The notes beneath the pieces were generated by a model. The model saw only the letters and a program-made list of their open reading frames with translations. It did not search any database and was not told the origin of the DNA. A DNA stretch of 64,000 bases, from positions 1,116,001-1,180,000 of the forward strand of contig NZ_VFNP01000002.1 of the NCBI RefSeq assembly GCF_006715635.1, written 5' to 3'. A program made the translations under genes and the position numbers. The DNA is from Streptomyces sp. SLBN-118. GTDB lineage: Bacteria > Actinomycetota > Actinomycetes > Streptomycetales > Streptomycetaceae. Shown here in pieces: positions 27,149 to 36,958 of this stretch. Every line of letters begins with the position of its first letter. Position 1 is the first letter of the stretch.

Positions 27149-27835
27149 TCAGTGGTTGCACGCCCACGCCGCCGAGGAGATGGTCTCCTCGGCCTTGGCG
27201 CGCAGCGAGCGCACCGCCTGCGCCGGGTCCTTGGCCCCGTAGACCGCCGAACCGGCCACGAACACATCCGCGCCGGCTTCGGCACACCGTTCGATCGTCG
27301 CGTCCGAAACGCCGCCGTCGACCTGAAGCCACAGCTCGAGGCCGTGCTTGGAGATCAGCTCACGGGTACGGCGGATCTTCGGCAGCATGATGTCGAGAAA
27401 GGCCTGACCGCCGAAACCAGGCTCCACAGTCATGATCAGCAGCATGTCGAGCTCGGGGAGCAGATCCTCGTACGGCTCAATGGGCGTCGCGGGCTTGAGC
27501 GCCATCGAGGCACGCGCGCCCTTGGCCCGGATCTCCCGCGCGAGGCGTACGGGCGCGGCCGCCGCCTCGACATGGAAGGTGACGGATCCGGCCCCCGCCT
27601 CGACGTACTGCGGAGCCCATCGATCGGGGTCATCGATCATCAGATGACAGTCCAGCGGGGTGTCCGTCGCCCGGCTGAGAGATTCCACGACAGGCACGCC
27701 CAGCGTGAGGTTGGGCACGAAATGGTTGTCCATGACATCGACATGGAGCCAGTCGGCGCCTTCGACTGCCTTCGCCTCCTCCGCCAGGCGGGAGAAGTCG
27801 GCGGAGAGGATACTGGGGCTGATCTGTACGGCCAT
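27149..27835 (-). CDS. rpe: Ribulose-phosphate 3-epimerase
   Basis: Interconverts ribulose 5-phosphate and xylulose 5-phosphate in the pentose phosphate pathway. 228 residues from the ATG at 27835 ([20 protein letters not shown]). Metal and catalytic motifs: [39 protein letters not shown] and [15 protein letters not shown]. The frame stays open upstream but reads into the divergent MMPL leader and was excluded. Confidence 0.98.
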   Translation of the reverse strand: MAVQISPSILSADFSRLAEEAKAVEGADWLHVDVMDNHFVPNLTLGVPVVESLSRATDTPLDCHLMIDDPDRWAPQYVEAGAGSVTFHVEAAAAPVRLAREIRAKGARASMALKPATPIEPYEDLLPELDMLLIMTVEPGFGGQAFLDIMLPKIRRTRELISKHGLELWLQVDGGVSDATIERCAEAGADVFVAGSAVYGAKDPAQAVRSLRAKAEETISSAAWACNH

Positions 27836-27993
27836 GGGCCAAGCCTGCCATGTTCCGGAGCGCTTCCCCTCCTCGGTCCGGCACCCGGTACGGACCAGGG
27901 GCTCCCCGGGATCGGCACACTCCGTGCAATCCTGGCGATTCGGCGCACTGGCAAGGGCGATGCGGCCCGCCGCGAGCGCCAATTGGGGGCGTC

Positions 27994-30207
27994 ATGCCGG
28001 ACGCACACAAGGAACAGCAGCGGCCCAGAAAGGGCGTCGCCCACTTCGTCTGCGGGCGGCGCAGCAAATGGGTCGTCGTCGTGCTGTGGCTGGCGGTGAT
28101 CATGCTCGCCTTCCCGCTGGCATCGAAGCTCACCGACGCCCAGGACAACGACGCCGCGTCCTGGCTCCCCGGCAGCGCCGAATCCACCCAAGTGCTGGAG
28201 GAGTCCAAGGGGTTCAGGCCCGAGGTCATCCCGGCGGTCGTCGTGTACGCACGCGACAGCGGCCTGACCCCGGCCGACCGGCTGCAGATCAGCGAAAACG
28301 TCGCGGCGATCAAGCAGCTGCGGGACCACGGTGTGCGCGGCAACGAGACCCGCGGTCCGGTCCTGGACCGGACCGTCGACCCGCGGGCCGCCCAGGTGTT
28401 CGTACCGATCACGATGGACGAGAAGGGCTGGGCAAGGATCGCGCCCGCCGTCGACTCCATCCGCGACGTGACCGGCACCGGCGGGGCCGGGCTCGCGGTC
28501 CACATCACCGGCCCCGGCGGCACCGCGGCCGACTTCTCCGAGGCCTTCGAGGGCATCGACTCGACCCTGCTGATGTCGACACTCGCCGTTGTGGTCATCA
28601 TCCTGCTGATCACCTATCGCAGTCCCACGCTGCTGCTGGTTCCGGTGATCTCGGTGATCGGCGCGCTCGCCGCCGCGGAGGCGCTGATCTATCTGCTGGC
28701 CCGGCACGCCGATCTGACCGTCAACGGCCAGAGCGCGGGCATTTTGACCGTCCTCGTCTTCGGGGCGGGGACGGACTATGCGCTGCTGCTCGTCGCCCGC
28801 TACCGCGAGGAGCTGCGCCGGCACGAGGACCGGCACGAGGCGATGGCCCTGGCGCTGCACCGGGCAGGGCCCGCGGTGCTGGCCAGCGGCGCGACGGTGG
28901 TGCTCGGCATGCTTGTCCTGCTGGCCGCCGAGATGAACTCCACCAGCGGACTCGGCCCGGTCGCCGCGATCGGTGTCGCGGTCGCCCTGGTGTCCATGCT
29001 GACGCTCTTCCCCGCCCTGTTGGTGATCTTCGGCCGTTGGATCTTCTGGCCCGCGATCCCGCACCTGGGTACGCCCGAGCCCACCGAGCGCGGCTTCTGG
29101 GCCCGTACGGGGCAGCGGATCGCCGGCCGCCCGCGCGCGACATGGGGCATCACCGCCGTCATCCTCGCAGCGTTCGCCCTGGGGCTGACGCAGCTGCGGG
29201 CCGAGGGCATCAGCAACGCCGAGGCTTTCACCGGCGAGCCCGATTCGATCGTCGGACAGACCGTCCAGGCCAAGTACTTCCCCGCGGGCAGCGGCGACCC
29301 CCTGGTGGTCATCGCCAACGCGCCTCAGGCCCGCCGGGTCGGCGAGACCGTGGCCACGACGCCCGGCGTGGTCCCGCAGTCGATCGGCGTCCCGCTCGGC
29401 ACCAGACCCTTCAACGACGGCCGCGTGCTGTTCGAGGCGACCATGTCGGATCCCGCCGACAGCCAGGCCGCCAGGGCCACGGTCGAGCGGATACGCGATG
29501 CCGTCCACGCTGTCCCGGACGCCGACGCCCGGGTGGGCGGCGGCACGGCAGCCGTGCTGGACGCGGATACCGCCACCACCCGGGACAACTATGTGATCAT
29601 TCCGCTGGTCCTGGCCGTGGTGCTGCTGGTGCTCACGCTGCTGCTGCGCGCCCTGATCGCCCCACTGCTGCTGATCGGGACGGTGGTGCTGTCCTTCGCG
29701 GCGGCGCTGGGCCTGAGCGCGCTCGCGTTCCGCTACATCTTCGACTACGCCGGCGAGTCCACGGACTTCCCACTGTTCGTCTTCGTCTTCCTGGTGGCGC
29801 TGGGCATCGACTACAACATCTTCCTGACCACCCGTATCCGCGAGGAGGCGCGCCGCCAGGGCACCAGACCCGGCGTGCTGACCGGCCTGGCGGCGACGGG
29901 CGCGGTCATCACCTCGGCAGGCCTGGTCCTGGCCGGCACCTTCGCGGCGCTGGGCACACTGCCGATGGTCGCCTTCGCGGAGATCGGCTTCGCGGTGGCG
30001 CTCGGAGTGCTGCTCGACACCCTCGTCGTACGGTCCGTGCTGGTCACGGGACTGTTCCTGGACGTGGGGCCGAAGATCTGGTGGCCGCACCGGCTCGCCC
30101 GCGAGGACGAGCCGCGGCCACCGGCGCCCGCGGTGGCGGGCAGCGCGGTATCGGGCGGCGCGGTGTCGGGCGGAGGTTCCTCGGCGAAGAAGCCCGAAGA
30201 CCCGTAG
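27994..30207 (+). CDS. MMPL/RND-superfamily membrane transporter
   Basis: 737 residues from the ATG at 27994 with GGGGG upstream. Two pseudo-symmetric halves each have one lone helix, a large external loop and a five-helix bundle: helix 1 at about 30-46, a bundle at about 180-345, then helix at about 375-395 and a second bundle at about 550-710. MMPL signatures: VFGAGTDYALLLVARYREEL in the first half and VALGIDYNIFLTTRIREEA in the second, each with the proton-relay Asp-Tyr. Likely exports a lipid or small hydrophobic compound by proton antiport; substrate unknown. Divergent from rpe. Confidence 0.93.
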   Translation: MPDAHKEQQRPRKGVAHFVCGRRSKWVVVVLWLAVIMLAFPLASKLTDAQDNDAASWLPGSAESTQVLEESKGFRPEVIPAVVVYARDSGLTPADRLQISENVAAIKQLRDHGVRGNETRGPVLDRTVDPRAAQVFVPITMDEKGWARIAPAVDSIRDVTGTGGAGLAVHITGPGGTAADFSEAFEGIDSTLLMSTLAVVVIILLITYRSPTLLLVPVISVIGALAAAEALIYLLARHADLTVNGQSAGILTVLVFGAGTDYALLLVARYREELRRHEDRHEAMALALHRAGPAVLASGATVVLGMLVLLAAEMNSTSGLGPVAAIGVAVALVSMLTLFPALLVIFGRWIFWPAIPHLGTPEPTERGFWARTGQRIAGRPRATWGITAVILAAFALGLTQLRAEGISNAEAFTGEPDSIVGQTVQAKYFPAGSGDPLVVIANAPQARRVGETVATTPGVVPQSIGVPLGTRPFNDGRVLFEATMSDPADSQAARATVERIRDAVHAVPDADARVGGGTAAVLDADTATTRDNYVIIPLVLAVVLLVLTLLLRALIAPLLLIGTVVLSFAAALGLSALAFRYIFDYAGESTDFPLFVFVFLVALGIDYNIFLTTRIREEARRQGTRPGVLTGLAATGAVITSAGLVLAGTFAALGTLPMVAFAEIGFAVALGVLLDTLVVRSVLVTGLFLDVGPKIWWPHRLAREDEPRPPAPAVAGSAVSGGAVSGGGSSAKKPEDP

Positions 30208-30235
30208 AGGCAGACCTAGCGCGAGGGGGTGGGCG

Positions 30236-31348
30236 GTGAACCGGCCGGCCACGCTGTTTCTCAGTGGCGACGTGATGCTCGGCCGCGGTGTCGATCAGAT
30301 CCTTCCGCACCCCGGTGATCCGACGCTGCCGGAGATCTGGCTCCGGGACGCCCGCGCCTATGTCGAGCTCGCGGAGGCGGCGAACGGCCCCATTCCGCGG
30401 CCCGCCGACTTCACCTGGCCCTGGGGCGACGCGCTGCGGGTGCTCGACGAGGCCGCGCCCGACGCGCGGATCGTCAACCTGGAGACCAGCGTCACGCAGC
30501 ACCACGAGATCGCACCCGGCAAAGAGGTCCACTACCGGATGCACCCGGCCAACCTGCCGTGCCTGGCCGCCGCCCGCCCGGACGTGTGCGTTCTGGCCAA
30601 CAACCATGTCCTGGACTACGGCCGCCCCGGGCTGGAAGAGACACTCGACGCGCTGAGCGCAGCCGGGCTGCGTACCGCGGGCGCGGGACGGAACTCCGGC
30701 GAGGCCCGGCGACCCGCGATCGTCCCGGTGGGACAAGGCCACCGTGTCCTGGTCTTCTCCCTGGGGATGGCATCCAGCGGCATCCGCAGGGACTGGGCCG
30801 CCGCGGAGGACCAAAGCGGGATCGACTTCGTGGCCCCCTCGCTCACCGCCGCGGCCGACGTGACCGCGCGGGTACGGCAGGCCAAACGACCGGGCGACGT
30901 CGCGGTCGCCTCGATCCACTGGGGTTCCAACTGGGGCTTCGACGTCCCCCGTGAGCAGATCCGCTTCGCCCACGCGCTTGTCGACGGTGGGGTGGATGTC
31001 GTACACGGGCACTCCTCGCACCATCCCAGACCGCTGGAGGTGTACGGCGGCAAGCTCATCACCTACGGCTGCGGCGACCTGATCGACGACTACGAGGGCA
31101 TCGGCGGCTACGAGCAGTACCGGGACGACCTGCGGCTGCTGTACTTCGTCTCGCTGGATCCCGGAACCGGCAGGCTCCACGACGTACGGATCACACCGAT
31201 GCAGGCCCGGCGGATGCGGCTGCGGCACGCCTCGACCGACGACTCACGGTGGCTGCACGACGTCCTCGACCGGATCAGCCACCGCTTCGGCTCGCGCGTC
31301 GAATACGAGCCGGACGGCACTCTCGTCGTGCGGCCGTCCCGGGAATGA
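30236..31348 (+). CDS. CapA-family metallophosphatase-like protein
   Basis: 370 residues from the GTG at 30236. Calcineurin-like CapA/PgsA motifs: FLSGDVMLGRGVD (8-20), IVNLETSVT, VLANNHVLDYG, SIHWGSNWG and VHGHSSHHPRPLEVY. In Bacillus, CapA/PgsA takes part in poly-gamma-glutamate capsule export, but no CapB/CapC partners are nearby and no signal peptide or membrane anchor is evident. A capsule role is therefore doubtful and a stand-alone cytoplasmic phosphatase is possible. It begins 28 nt after the MMPL gene and may be on its transcript. Confidence 0.88.
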   Translation: MNRPATLFLSGDVMLGRGVDQILPHPGDPTLPEIWLRDARAYVELAEAANGPIPRPADFTWPWGDALRVLDEAAPDARIVNLETSVTQHHEIAPGKEVHYRMHPANLPCLAAARPDVCVLANNHVLDYGRPGLEETLDALSAAGLRTAGAGRNSGEARRPAIVPVGQGHRVLVFSLGMASSGIRRDWAAAEDQSGIDFVAPSLTAAADVTARVRQAKRPGDVAVASIHWGSNWGFDVPREQIRFAHALVDGGVDVVHGHSSHHPRPLEVYGGKLITYGCGDLIDDYEGIGGYEQYRDDLRLLYFVSLDPGTGRLHDVRITPMQARRMRLRHASTDDSRWLHDVLDRISHRFGSRVEYEPDGTLVVRPSRE

Positions 31349-31378
31349 GCCGACGCGCCTCGTCGCCCCCTCGTCGTC

Positions 31379-32812
31379 TCAGGCCGTCCGGCGCAGCAGC
31401 GCGAGGTACATCGCGTCCGTGCCGTGCAGATGCGGCCACAGCTGCACATCGGGCCCCTCCCCCAGCGCCGGAACTCCGGGCATCAGAGGTCTGGCGTCCA
31501 CCAGTTCGGCCTCCACCGCCTCGCCGCCGCGGCCCTTGAGTACGTCGTCCACGACCACCCGGGTCTCGGCGAGGTGCGGCGAGCAGGTCGCGTACCCGAC
31601 CACTCCCCCGACCCGTACGGCCTTCAACGCCTCGCGCAGCAGCCCGCGTTGGAGGGGCGCGAAGCCCTCCAGGTCCTCGGGACGGCGACGCCAGCGGGCC
31701 TCGGGACGACGGCGCAGCGCGCCGAGGCCGGTGCACGGGACATCGACGAGTACGCGGTCGAAGGAGCCCTCACGCCACGGCGGACGCGTGCCGTCCGCCG
31801 CGATGACCTGGTACGGGCCGGGATTCCCGGCGAGCGCACGCTCGACCAGCCGGGCGCGGTGCGGCTGCTTCTCGGAGGCCAGGAGCGACGCGCCCCGCTG
31901 CGCGGCCAGCGCGCCCAGCAGCGCCGCCTTGCCTCCAGGTCCTGCGCAGCCGTCGAGCCAGCGCTCGTCGGGTCCCTCCATCGGCGCGCCGGCCAGGGCG
32001 ATCGCGACGAGCTGGCTGCCCTCGTCCTGGACACCGGCCCGGCCGTCGCGTACGGCCTCGATGGCGCCCGGTTCGCCGCCCTCGGCCAGCCGCACGGCAT
32101 ACGGCGACCAGCGCCCCGGCAGCCCGGACTCCTCGCCCAGCACATCGAGCAGTTCGCCGGTGGTGGAGCGGCCCGGCCGGGCGACGAGGGTCACCTCGGG
32201 CCGTTCGTTGTCGGCCTCCAGCAGGTCCTCGATCCCGGCGCGTCCGCCGCCCAGCGAGTCCCACAGCGCGGAGACGACCCACCGCGGGTGCGAGTGCACG
32301 ACGGCCAGATGGTCCTCGGCGTCGTCCTCGTACGGCGGAGCGACCCGCTCCAGCCAGGTGTCCAGATCGTCTTTCGAGATCTTGCGCAGCACGGCGTTGA
32401 CGAACCTCGCCCGCCCGTCGCCGAGCACCACCCGTGCCAGCTCGACGCTCGCGGAGACGGCCGCATGCGTGGGGATCCGCGTCCCGAGCAGCTGGTGGGC
32501 GCCGAGCGCCAGAACGTCGAGCACGGGCGGATCGACCTCGCGCAGCGGCCGGTCGATGCACGCCGAGATGATCGCGTCGTAGGTGCCCTGGCGGCGCAGC
32601 GTCCCGTACACGAGCTCGGTGGCGAGTGCCGCGTCGCGTGCGTCGAAGTCGTCCTTCTCCCGGGCCTTCTTCAGCAGGGGCGGCAGGACGAGGTTGGCGT
32701 ACGCGTCCCTCTCGTCGACGGCCCTGAGCGCCTCGAAGGCGAGGATCCTCACGGGATCCTTCTTGGGGCGGCGGTACGGCTTCGGGGGACGGCGATGTGC
32801 CTGCTCGTTCAA
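31379..32812 (-). CDS. rsmB: 16S rRNA m5C967 methyltransferase
   Basis: 477 residues from a TTG at 32812 with GGAG about 5 nt upstream. Residues ~20-160 are a NusB-like RNA-binding domain (ILAFEALRAVDERDAYANLV, ALATELVYGTLR). The SAM-dependent domain follows, with LDGCAGPGGKAALLGALAA (motif I), VLVDVPCTGLGALRRRPEAR (catalytic Cys region, motif IV) and VGYATCSPHLAE (second Cys, motif VI). It methylates C967 of 16S rRNA in the family. It is 32 nt downstream of fmt. Confidence 0.95.
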   Translation of the reverse strand: MNEQAHRRPPKPYRRPKKDPVRILAFEALRAVDERDAYANLVLPPLLKKAREKDDFDARDAALATELVYGTLRRQGTYDAIISACIDRPLREVDPPVLDVLALGAHQLLGTRIPTHAAVSASVELARVVLGDGRARFVNAVLRKISKDDLDTWLERVAPPYEDDAEDHLAVVHSHPRWVVSALWDSLGGGRAGIEDLLEADNERPEVTLVARPGRSTTGELLDVLGEESGLPGRWSPYAVRLAEGGEPGAIEAVRDGRAGVQDEGSQLVAIALAGAPMEGPDERWLDGCAGPGGKAALLGALAAQRGASLLASEKQPHRARLVERALAGNPGPYQVIAADGTRPPWREGSFDRVLVDVPCTGLGALRRRPEARWRRRPEDLEGFAPLQRGLLREALKAVRVGGVVGYATCSPHLAETRVVVDDVLKGRGGEAVEAELVDARPLMPGVPALGEGPDVQLWPHLHGTDAMYLALLRRTA

Positions 32813-32844
32813 AGGTGCTCCGCGATCGAAAGGGCCGAACGCTC

Positions 32845-33789
32845 TCAGCCTACGTCCGCCGCGCCCACAAGCTCGCCCTGGGCGATGCGCACCCCGCGCG
32901 CCCAGTCGGCCGCACGCATCGGCTTCTTGCCCTGTGGCTGGACCCAGAGCAGCTCCACGGCGTGCGATCCGGTACCCACGTACACGTTGTTCTTCCCTGC
33001 CGAGAGCTCGCCGGGCTTGAGCTCCGTGTGGTCCGCCGCCGGTGCCACGTGGATCAGCTTGAGCCGCTCCCCGCGGAAGACCGTCCACGCGCCGGGCGCC
33101 GGGGTGCATCCCCGGACCACGCGGTCGACGCGGAGCGCCGGGGCCCTGAAGTCCACATGGGCGTCCTCGACGGTGATCTTCGGCGCGAGCGTGATGCCCT
33201 CGGCCGGCTGCGGCACGGCCCGCAGGGTGCCGTCCTCGATGCCGTCCATGGTCGCGGCGAGCAGCCCGGCGCCGGCGAAGGCGAGCCGGGTCAGCAGGTC
33301 GCCGCTGGTGTCGGTGGGCCTTACATGCTCGGTGAGCACGCCGTAGACCGGCCCGGAGTCGAGGCCTTCCTCGATCAGGAAGGTCGATGCGCCCGTCATC
33401 TCGTCCCCCGCGAGGATCGCGTGCTGGACGGGTGCGGCTCCGCGCCAGGCGGGCAGCAGCGAGAAGTGCAGATTGACCCAGCCACGGGCCGGCACGTCGA
33501 GCGCCACCTTGGGCAGCAGAGCGCCGTAGGCGACGACCGGGCAGCAGTCGGGCGCGATCTCGCGCAGCCGCTCGATGAACGCCTCGTCGCGCGGCCTGGC
33601 CGGCTTCAGCACCTCGATCCCGGCTTCCTCGGCCCGCTGCGCGACCGGGCTTGCCACCAGTCGGCGACCGCGCCCTGCGGGTGCGTCGGGCCGGGTGACG
33701 ACGGCGGCCACCTCGTGCCGGTCGGAGGCGATCAGGGCGTCCAGGGCGGGTACGGCGACCTCGGGGGTGCCTGCGAAGACGAGCTTCAT
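32845..33789 (-). CDS. fmt: Methionyl-tRNA formyltransferase
   Basis: Formylates initiator Met-tRNA using 10-formyl-THF. 314 residues from the ATG at 33789 ([19 protein letters not shown]). Catalytic segment: [20 protein letters not shown], with the Asn-His pair and the SLLP loop. The [17 protein letters not shown] region and the C-terminal anticodon-arm domain (GWxxx LKLIHVAPA) complete the usual length. First gene of fmt-rsmB, divergent from the HTH gene. Confidence 0.97.
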   Translation of the reverse strand: MKLVFAGTPEVAVPALDALIASDRHEVAAVVTRPDAPAGRGRRLVASPVAQRAEEAGIEVLKPARPRDEAFIERLREIAPDCCPVVAYGALLPKVALDVPARGWVNLHFSLLPAWRGAAPVQHAILAGDEMTGASTFLIEEGLDSGPVYGVLTEHVRPTDTSGDLLTRLAFAGAGLLAATMDGIEDGTLRAVPQPAEGITLAPKITVEDAHVDFRAPALRVDRVVRGCTPAPGAWTVFRGERLKLIHVAPAADHTELKPGELSAGKNNVYVGTGSHAVELLWVQPQGKKPMRAADWARGVRIAQGELVGAADVG

Positions 33790-34040
33790 CGGTGGCTGAC
33801 TGCCTCTCAGGCTGATGCGTGCTGGTAGCGACTGGTCCTGCGGTGACGAGCAGCACACCAGTCTATGGGCCGGGGCGGCAGGGGGCGTACGGGTGGCCGT
33901 GCGCCCCGCGCACATACGCATACGCCCCCGCCCCGTGACCACATCGCCGGGTGGAGCGTTGGTCAAGAGAGATTGACCGAAGCGGGCCGCCCAGGATGCG
34001 GCCCGGCCCCTTTTTCAACGCCGGTTCGAGAGGCTTGTCA

Positions 34041-34577
34041 ATGGCCGACCACGCAACCCACGACGCCCAAGCCCGGGCAAGTCTGCACCTGTTGGTGCGG
34101 GACATCGAGCGGGTCCGCCGGCAGGTGGACGCCTTGCGCACGCTGACCGCACAGCTGGGCAATGTCTACCGCCCGCGCCGCTCAGGCCCCTCCACGGGCT
34201 TCGTCGTCTACGGAAGGGCCCCGGCCCCGACCGTCCGTCTGGCGCAGGAACTGCGGGACAGCGTAGAGACCCTGGTGACCGCGGCGGTGGACTTCGACCG
34301 TTCGCTGGGCTTCTCGTGGGACGCGGTGGGCTCGGCGCTTGGGGTCACCAAGCAGGCGGTGCACCGTCGGTACGGAGCACGGCGGGCCGCCCAGCAGGCG
34401 GGCCCCGCGGATGTGGACCACGGCGGGGAGACGGCGACGACGCGCACGCTGCCGGTGGGCCCGAGCCTGCCGGCCGTCCCCGCTGCCCGCACCATGCCGC
34501 AGCAGTCCGCGGCCGGCAGCCAACCCCTCCGCGAGGAGGCCCGCCAGAGCGCCTTCCCCGGCCCGCGCAACGGCTGA
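34041..34577 (+). CDS. Small helix-turn-helix protein of unknown role
   Basis: 178 residues from the ATG at 34041. The N-terminal helix [20 protein letters not shown] may form a short coiled coil. A helix-turn-helix follows at about 88-118: [20 protein letters not shown] then [14 protein letters not shown]. The last ~55 residues are Pro/Ala/Gln-rich and probably disordered. The HTH looks like that of small actinobacterial proteins with WxxIGxxLGxSKQAxHxRY, which I know only as conserved hypotheticals. It is divergent from fmt and converges with priA. Confidence 0.75.
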   Translation: MADHATHDAQARASLHLLVRDIERVRRQVDALRTLTAQLGNVYRPRRSGPSTGFVVYGRAPAPTVRLAQELRDSVETLVTAAVDFDRSLGFSWDAVGSALGVTKQAVHRRYGARRAAQQAGPADVDHGGETATTRTLPVGPSLPAVPAARTMPQQSAAGSQPLREEARQSAFPGPRNG

Positions 34578-34589
34578 CCTTCCCCGCCC

Positions 34590-34621
34590 GGCTGCCCCCA
34601 CCCCGACGGGTGGGGGCAGCC
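34590..34621. terminator. Bidirectional terminator
   Basis: Perfect 14-bp stem GGCTGCCCCCACCC (34590-34603) with GGGTGGGGGCAGCC (34608-34621), 4-nt loop, between the convergent HTH gene and priA. Confidence 0.88.
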
Positions 34622-34669
34622 GTCTGCTGTGCGAGCCGAGGCTCCCTCTTCAGGCGACGTCCGACGGGC

Positions 34670-36814
34670 TCAGCCGATGTCCGGCGGGTCGACCCTGATC
34701 CGTACCTGCTCGCTGCCCCCACGGGCCGTCCGGGCCGCCTGGGCCGACTTCAGTGCGGCGGCCAGTGCCGCTCCGCTGCCCGGCGGCACCCTGAGCAGCA
34801 CCCGCTCCCAGGTCTCGCCCACCGGAGGGTCACCGGGCCTGCGGGGCCTGCCCGGATCCGTGACCCGAAGCGGCACTGGGCCCAACACCTCGGTGTCGCC
34901 CGGCAGTTCCGCACTCGCCACAAACGCGGCGATCGCCTCCGCCCGTCCCGACACCGCCGCCATCCGCGACACCGGCGGGAACCCGAGCTCCGCCCGCTCG
35001 GCCAGCTCGCGCTGTGCGTGCCCGACGGGATCCCAGCGCACTAGCGCCTGTACGGGACGCAGCGTCGGCTCGGCGACCACCACCACCGTGCCGCCCTCGC
35101 TCTGCCCGCGTACCAGCGAGGCCGCGTCCATCCAGCGCCGCAGCGCGTCCTCGCCCGAGCGCAGATCGGGCCGCCCCAGCATCGCCCAGCCGTCGAGCAG
35201 CAGCGCCGCCGCGTATCCGCCCTCGGCGACGGGCTCGGCACCGGGCGTACTCACCACCAGCGCGGGGCGCCTGGGCACGCTGTCCAGCACATGGTCCCGG
35301 CCCGATGTGCGCACCTGGACGGCGGGGAAGGCACGGCCCAGCTCCTCCGCCGTGCGCCGGGCGCCCACAACGCGGGCGCGCAGTCTCGTACTGCCGCATG
35401 CGACACAGTGCCAGTCGGGCGCCCCGCGCCCGCACCAGCCGCACTTCAGATCGCGCTCGTCCGGCGCCTCCAGCGGGCCCGAGCAGTGCCGACAGCGCGC
35501 GGGCGTACGGCACCGCTCGCAGGCGAGCCTGGGAACATAGCCGCGCCTGGGCACCTGAACCAGCACCGGTCCGCTCTTCAGCCCGTCCCGCACGGTCTGC
35601 CAGGCCAGGCTCGGCAGCCGCGCCGCCCGCGCCGCCTCGTCGCGCGCCAGCTCGCCGTCCCCGACGGTACGCACGAGGGGCGCGCTCCTGCGCACCTGCT
35701 CGCGGTCGGCTGTCAGCGGCAGCGCCCAGCCGCTCGCCATGAGCTGTGCCGCCTCGACCGTGCAGCTCGTACTCCCCAGCAGGAAGGCGCATCTGTCGTG
35801 GGCGGCCCGCAACTCCAGTACCTCGCGCACATGCGGGAATGGCGCGTTCTCATCGCTGTGGCTGGAGTCGCCGTCGTCCCAGACCGCGACCAGGCCGAGG
35901 TTCTGCACGGGCGCGAACATCGCGGCCCGCGTACCGACGACCGCACGCACGGACCCGCGGCGCACCGCGAGCCACTGCCGGTAGCGCTTCTCGGGGCCGG
36001 ACTCGGCGGTGAGCACGGCGTGGAACCCCTCCCCGAGCAGCGCGGTGAGGGCGGCGTCCACCCGCGCGGAGCGCCGCCCGTCGGGCACGACGACCAGCGC
36101 GCCCCGCCCCGAGGCGAGCGTCGCCGCGACGGCCCGCGCCAGCTCGTCCGGCCACAGGGGCCCGGGCAGGGCGGTCCACACCGCCCGCGGCGCGCCCCCA
36201 CTCGCGAGCGCATCCACAAACGCGGCCCCCCGGCCGTACCGCACCCAGCTTCCGGCATCCGGCGCACCGGGCGGCGGCAGCGGCTGGGGCGAAGGCTTGG
36301 CCTCGGCCCGTCCGTTCCTCGGTGGAACGGCGAGCTGCAGCACATCCGCCAGGCTCCCCGCATACCGATCGGCGACCGCCCGCGCCAGGGCAAGCATCTG
36401 GGGGCTTAGCACCGGCTCGGGCGAGACCACGGAGGCGAGCGCGGCCAGCGCTCCCGTGTAGTCCGACTCGGCACGCCGCTCGACGAGGAACCCGTCGATC
36501 AGCCCGCCCCCTTCGCGCCGGCCTTCCCGCACCCGGTGCGCCCCGGCCCCGAACCGCACCCGCACCCGGACCCCGGGCTGCGCGTCCTCATCCAGCTCCG
36601 CGGGCACGGCGTAGTCGAAGTACTGATCGAGATGAAGCACGCCTTTGTTGACCACTACCCGCGCCACGGGCAGTTCCCCGGCGAGCGCGGCTCCCCGCCA
36701 GGTCCGCGGTTTTGCCTTGGGCACCTTGGCCTTGCGCACGGTCTCCCGAATGAGCGCAAGCTGCTCGGGCCCGTCGGCGGCGGGCTCTTCGGGCTGCTTG
36801 TTGTCGCTGCTCAC
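34670..36814 (-). CDS. priA: Primosomal protein N' (PriA), helicase motifs degenerate
   Basis: 714 residues from the GTG at 36814, with AGGA upstream. The N-terminal 3'-DNA-binding domain shows VNKGVLHLDQYFDYAVPAEL and VRVRFGAGAHRVREG. The zinc module has eight cysteines between CERC and VACG (CERCRTPARCRHC ... CGWCGRG ... CVACGSTRL). The Walker A lysine is missing: the region aligned to it reads ALPGPLWPDELARAV. The DEAH box is WDDGDSSHSD. So ATP hydrolysis is unlikely. It may still bind forks and Zn, as suggested for other actinobacterial PriA homologues. Confidence 0.92.
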   Translation of the reverse strand: MSSDNKQPEEPAADGPEQLALIRETVRKAKVPKAKPRTWRGAALAGELPVARVVVNKGVLHLDQYFDYAVPAELDEDAQPGVRVRVRFGAGAHRVREGRREGGGLIDGFLVERRAESDYTGALAALASVVSPEPVLSPQMLALARAVADRYAGSLADVLQLAVPPRNGRAEAKPSPQPLPPPGAPDAGSWVRYGRGAAFVDALASGGAPRAVWTALPGPLWPDELARAVAATLASGRGALVVVPDGRRSARVDAALTALLGEGFHAVLTAESGPEKRYRQWLAVRRGSVRAVVGTRAAMFAPVQNLGLVAVWDDGDSSHSDENAPFPHVREVLELRAAHDRCAFLLGSTSCTVEAAQLMASGWALPLTADREQVRRSAPLVRTVGDGELARDEAARAARLPSLAWQTVRDGLKSGPVLVQVPRRGYVPRLACERCRTPARCRHCSGPLEAPDERDLKCGWCGRGAPDWHCVACGSTRLRARVVGARRTAEELGRAFPAVQVRTSGRDHVLDSVPRRPALVVSTPGAEPVAEGGYAAALLLDGWAMLGRPDLRSGEDALRRWMDAASLVRGQSEGGTVVVVAEPTLRPVQALVRWDPVGHAQRELAERAELGFPPVSRMAAVSGRAEAIAAFVASAELPGDTEVLGPVPLRVTDPGRPRRPGDPPVGETWERVLLRVPPGSGAALAAALKSAQAARTARGGSEQVRIRVDPPDIG

Positions 36815-36838
36815 AGCCAAATTCCTACCAGATGCCAC

Positions 36839-36884
36839 TGACAGTGCCGGGCGCCGGAGACCCGGCCCGTGCGGGGCACTGTCA
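36839..36884. terminator. Hairpin near the metK 3' end
   Basis: TGACAGTGCC (36839-36848) pairs perfectly with GGCACTGTCA (36875-36884). The 26-nt interior can fold further (GCCGG...CCGGC). It is the second of two stems between metK and priA. Confidence 0.5.
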
Positions 36885-36892
36885 CGGGACGT

Positions 36893-36937
36893 GCGACGGC
36901 CCCGGACCATCCCGCCATCCCGGTCCGGGGCCGTCGC
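36893..36937 (-). terminator. metK terminator
   Basis: Perfect 16-bp stem GCGACGGCCCCGGACC (36893-36908) with GGTCCGGGGCCGTCGC (36922-36937), 13-nt loop, 21 nt past the metK stop. Confidence 0.88.
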
Positions 36938-36958
36938 GCGAGCCTGGTGGCGCAGAGC

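Noticed and set aside
27640..30252. An 870-codon minus-strand frame opposite the MMPL gene
   Set aside because: Arg/Gly/His-rich antisense sequence; the plus-strand product has clear MMPL motifs and membrane helices.
30236..31348. A poly-gamma-glutamate capsule locus around the CapA homologue
   Set aside because: There is no CapB or CapC homologue and no membrane anchor; the neighbours are an MMPL transporter and rsmB.
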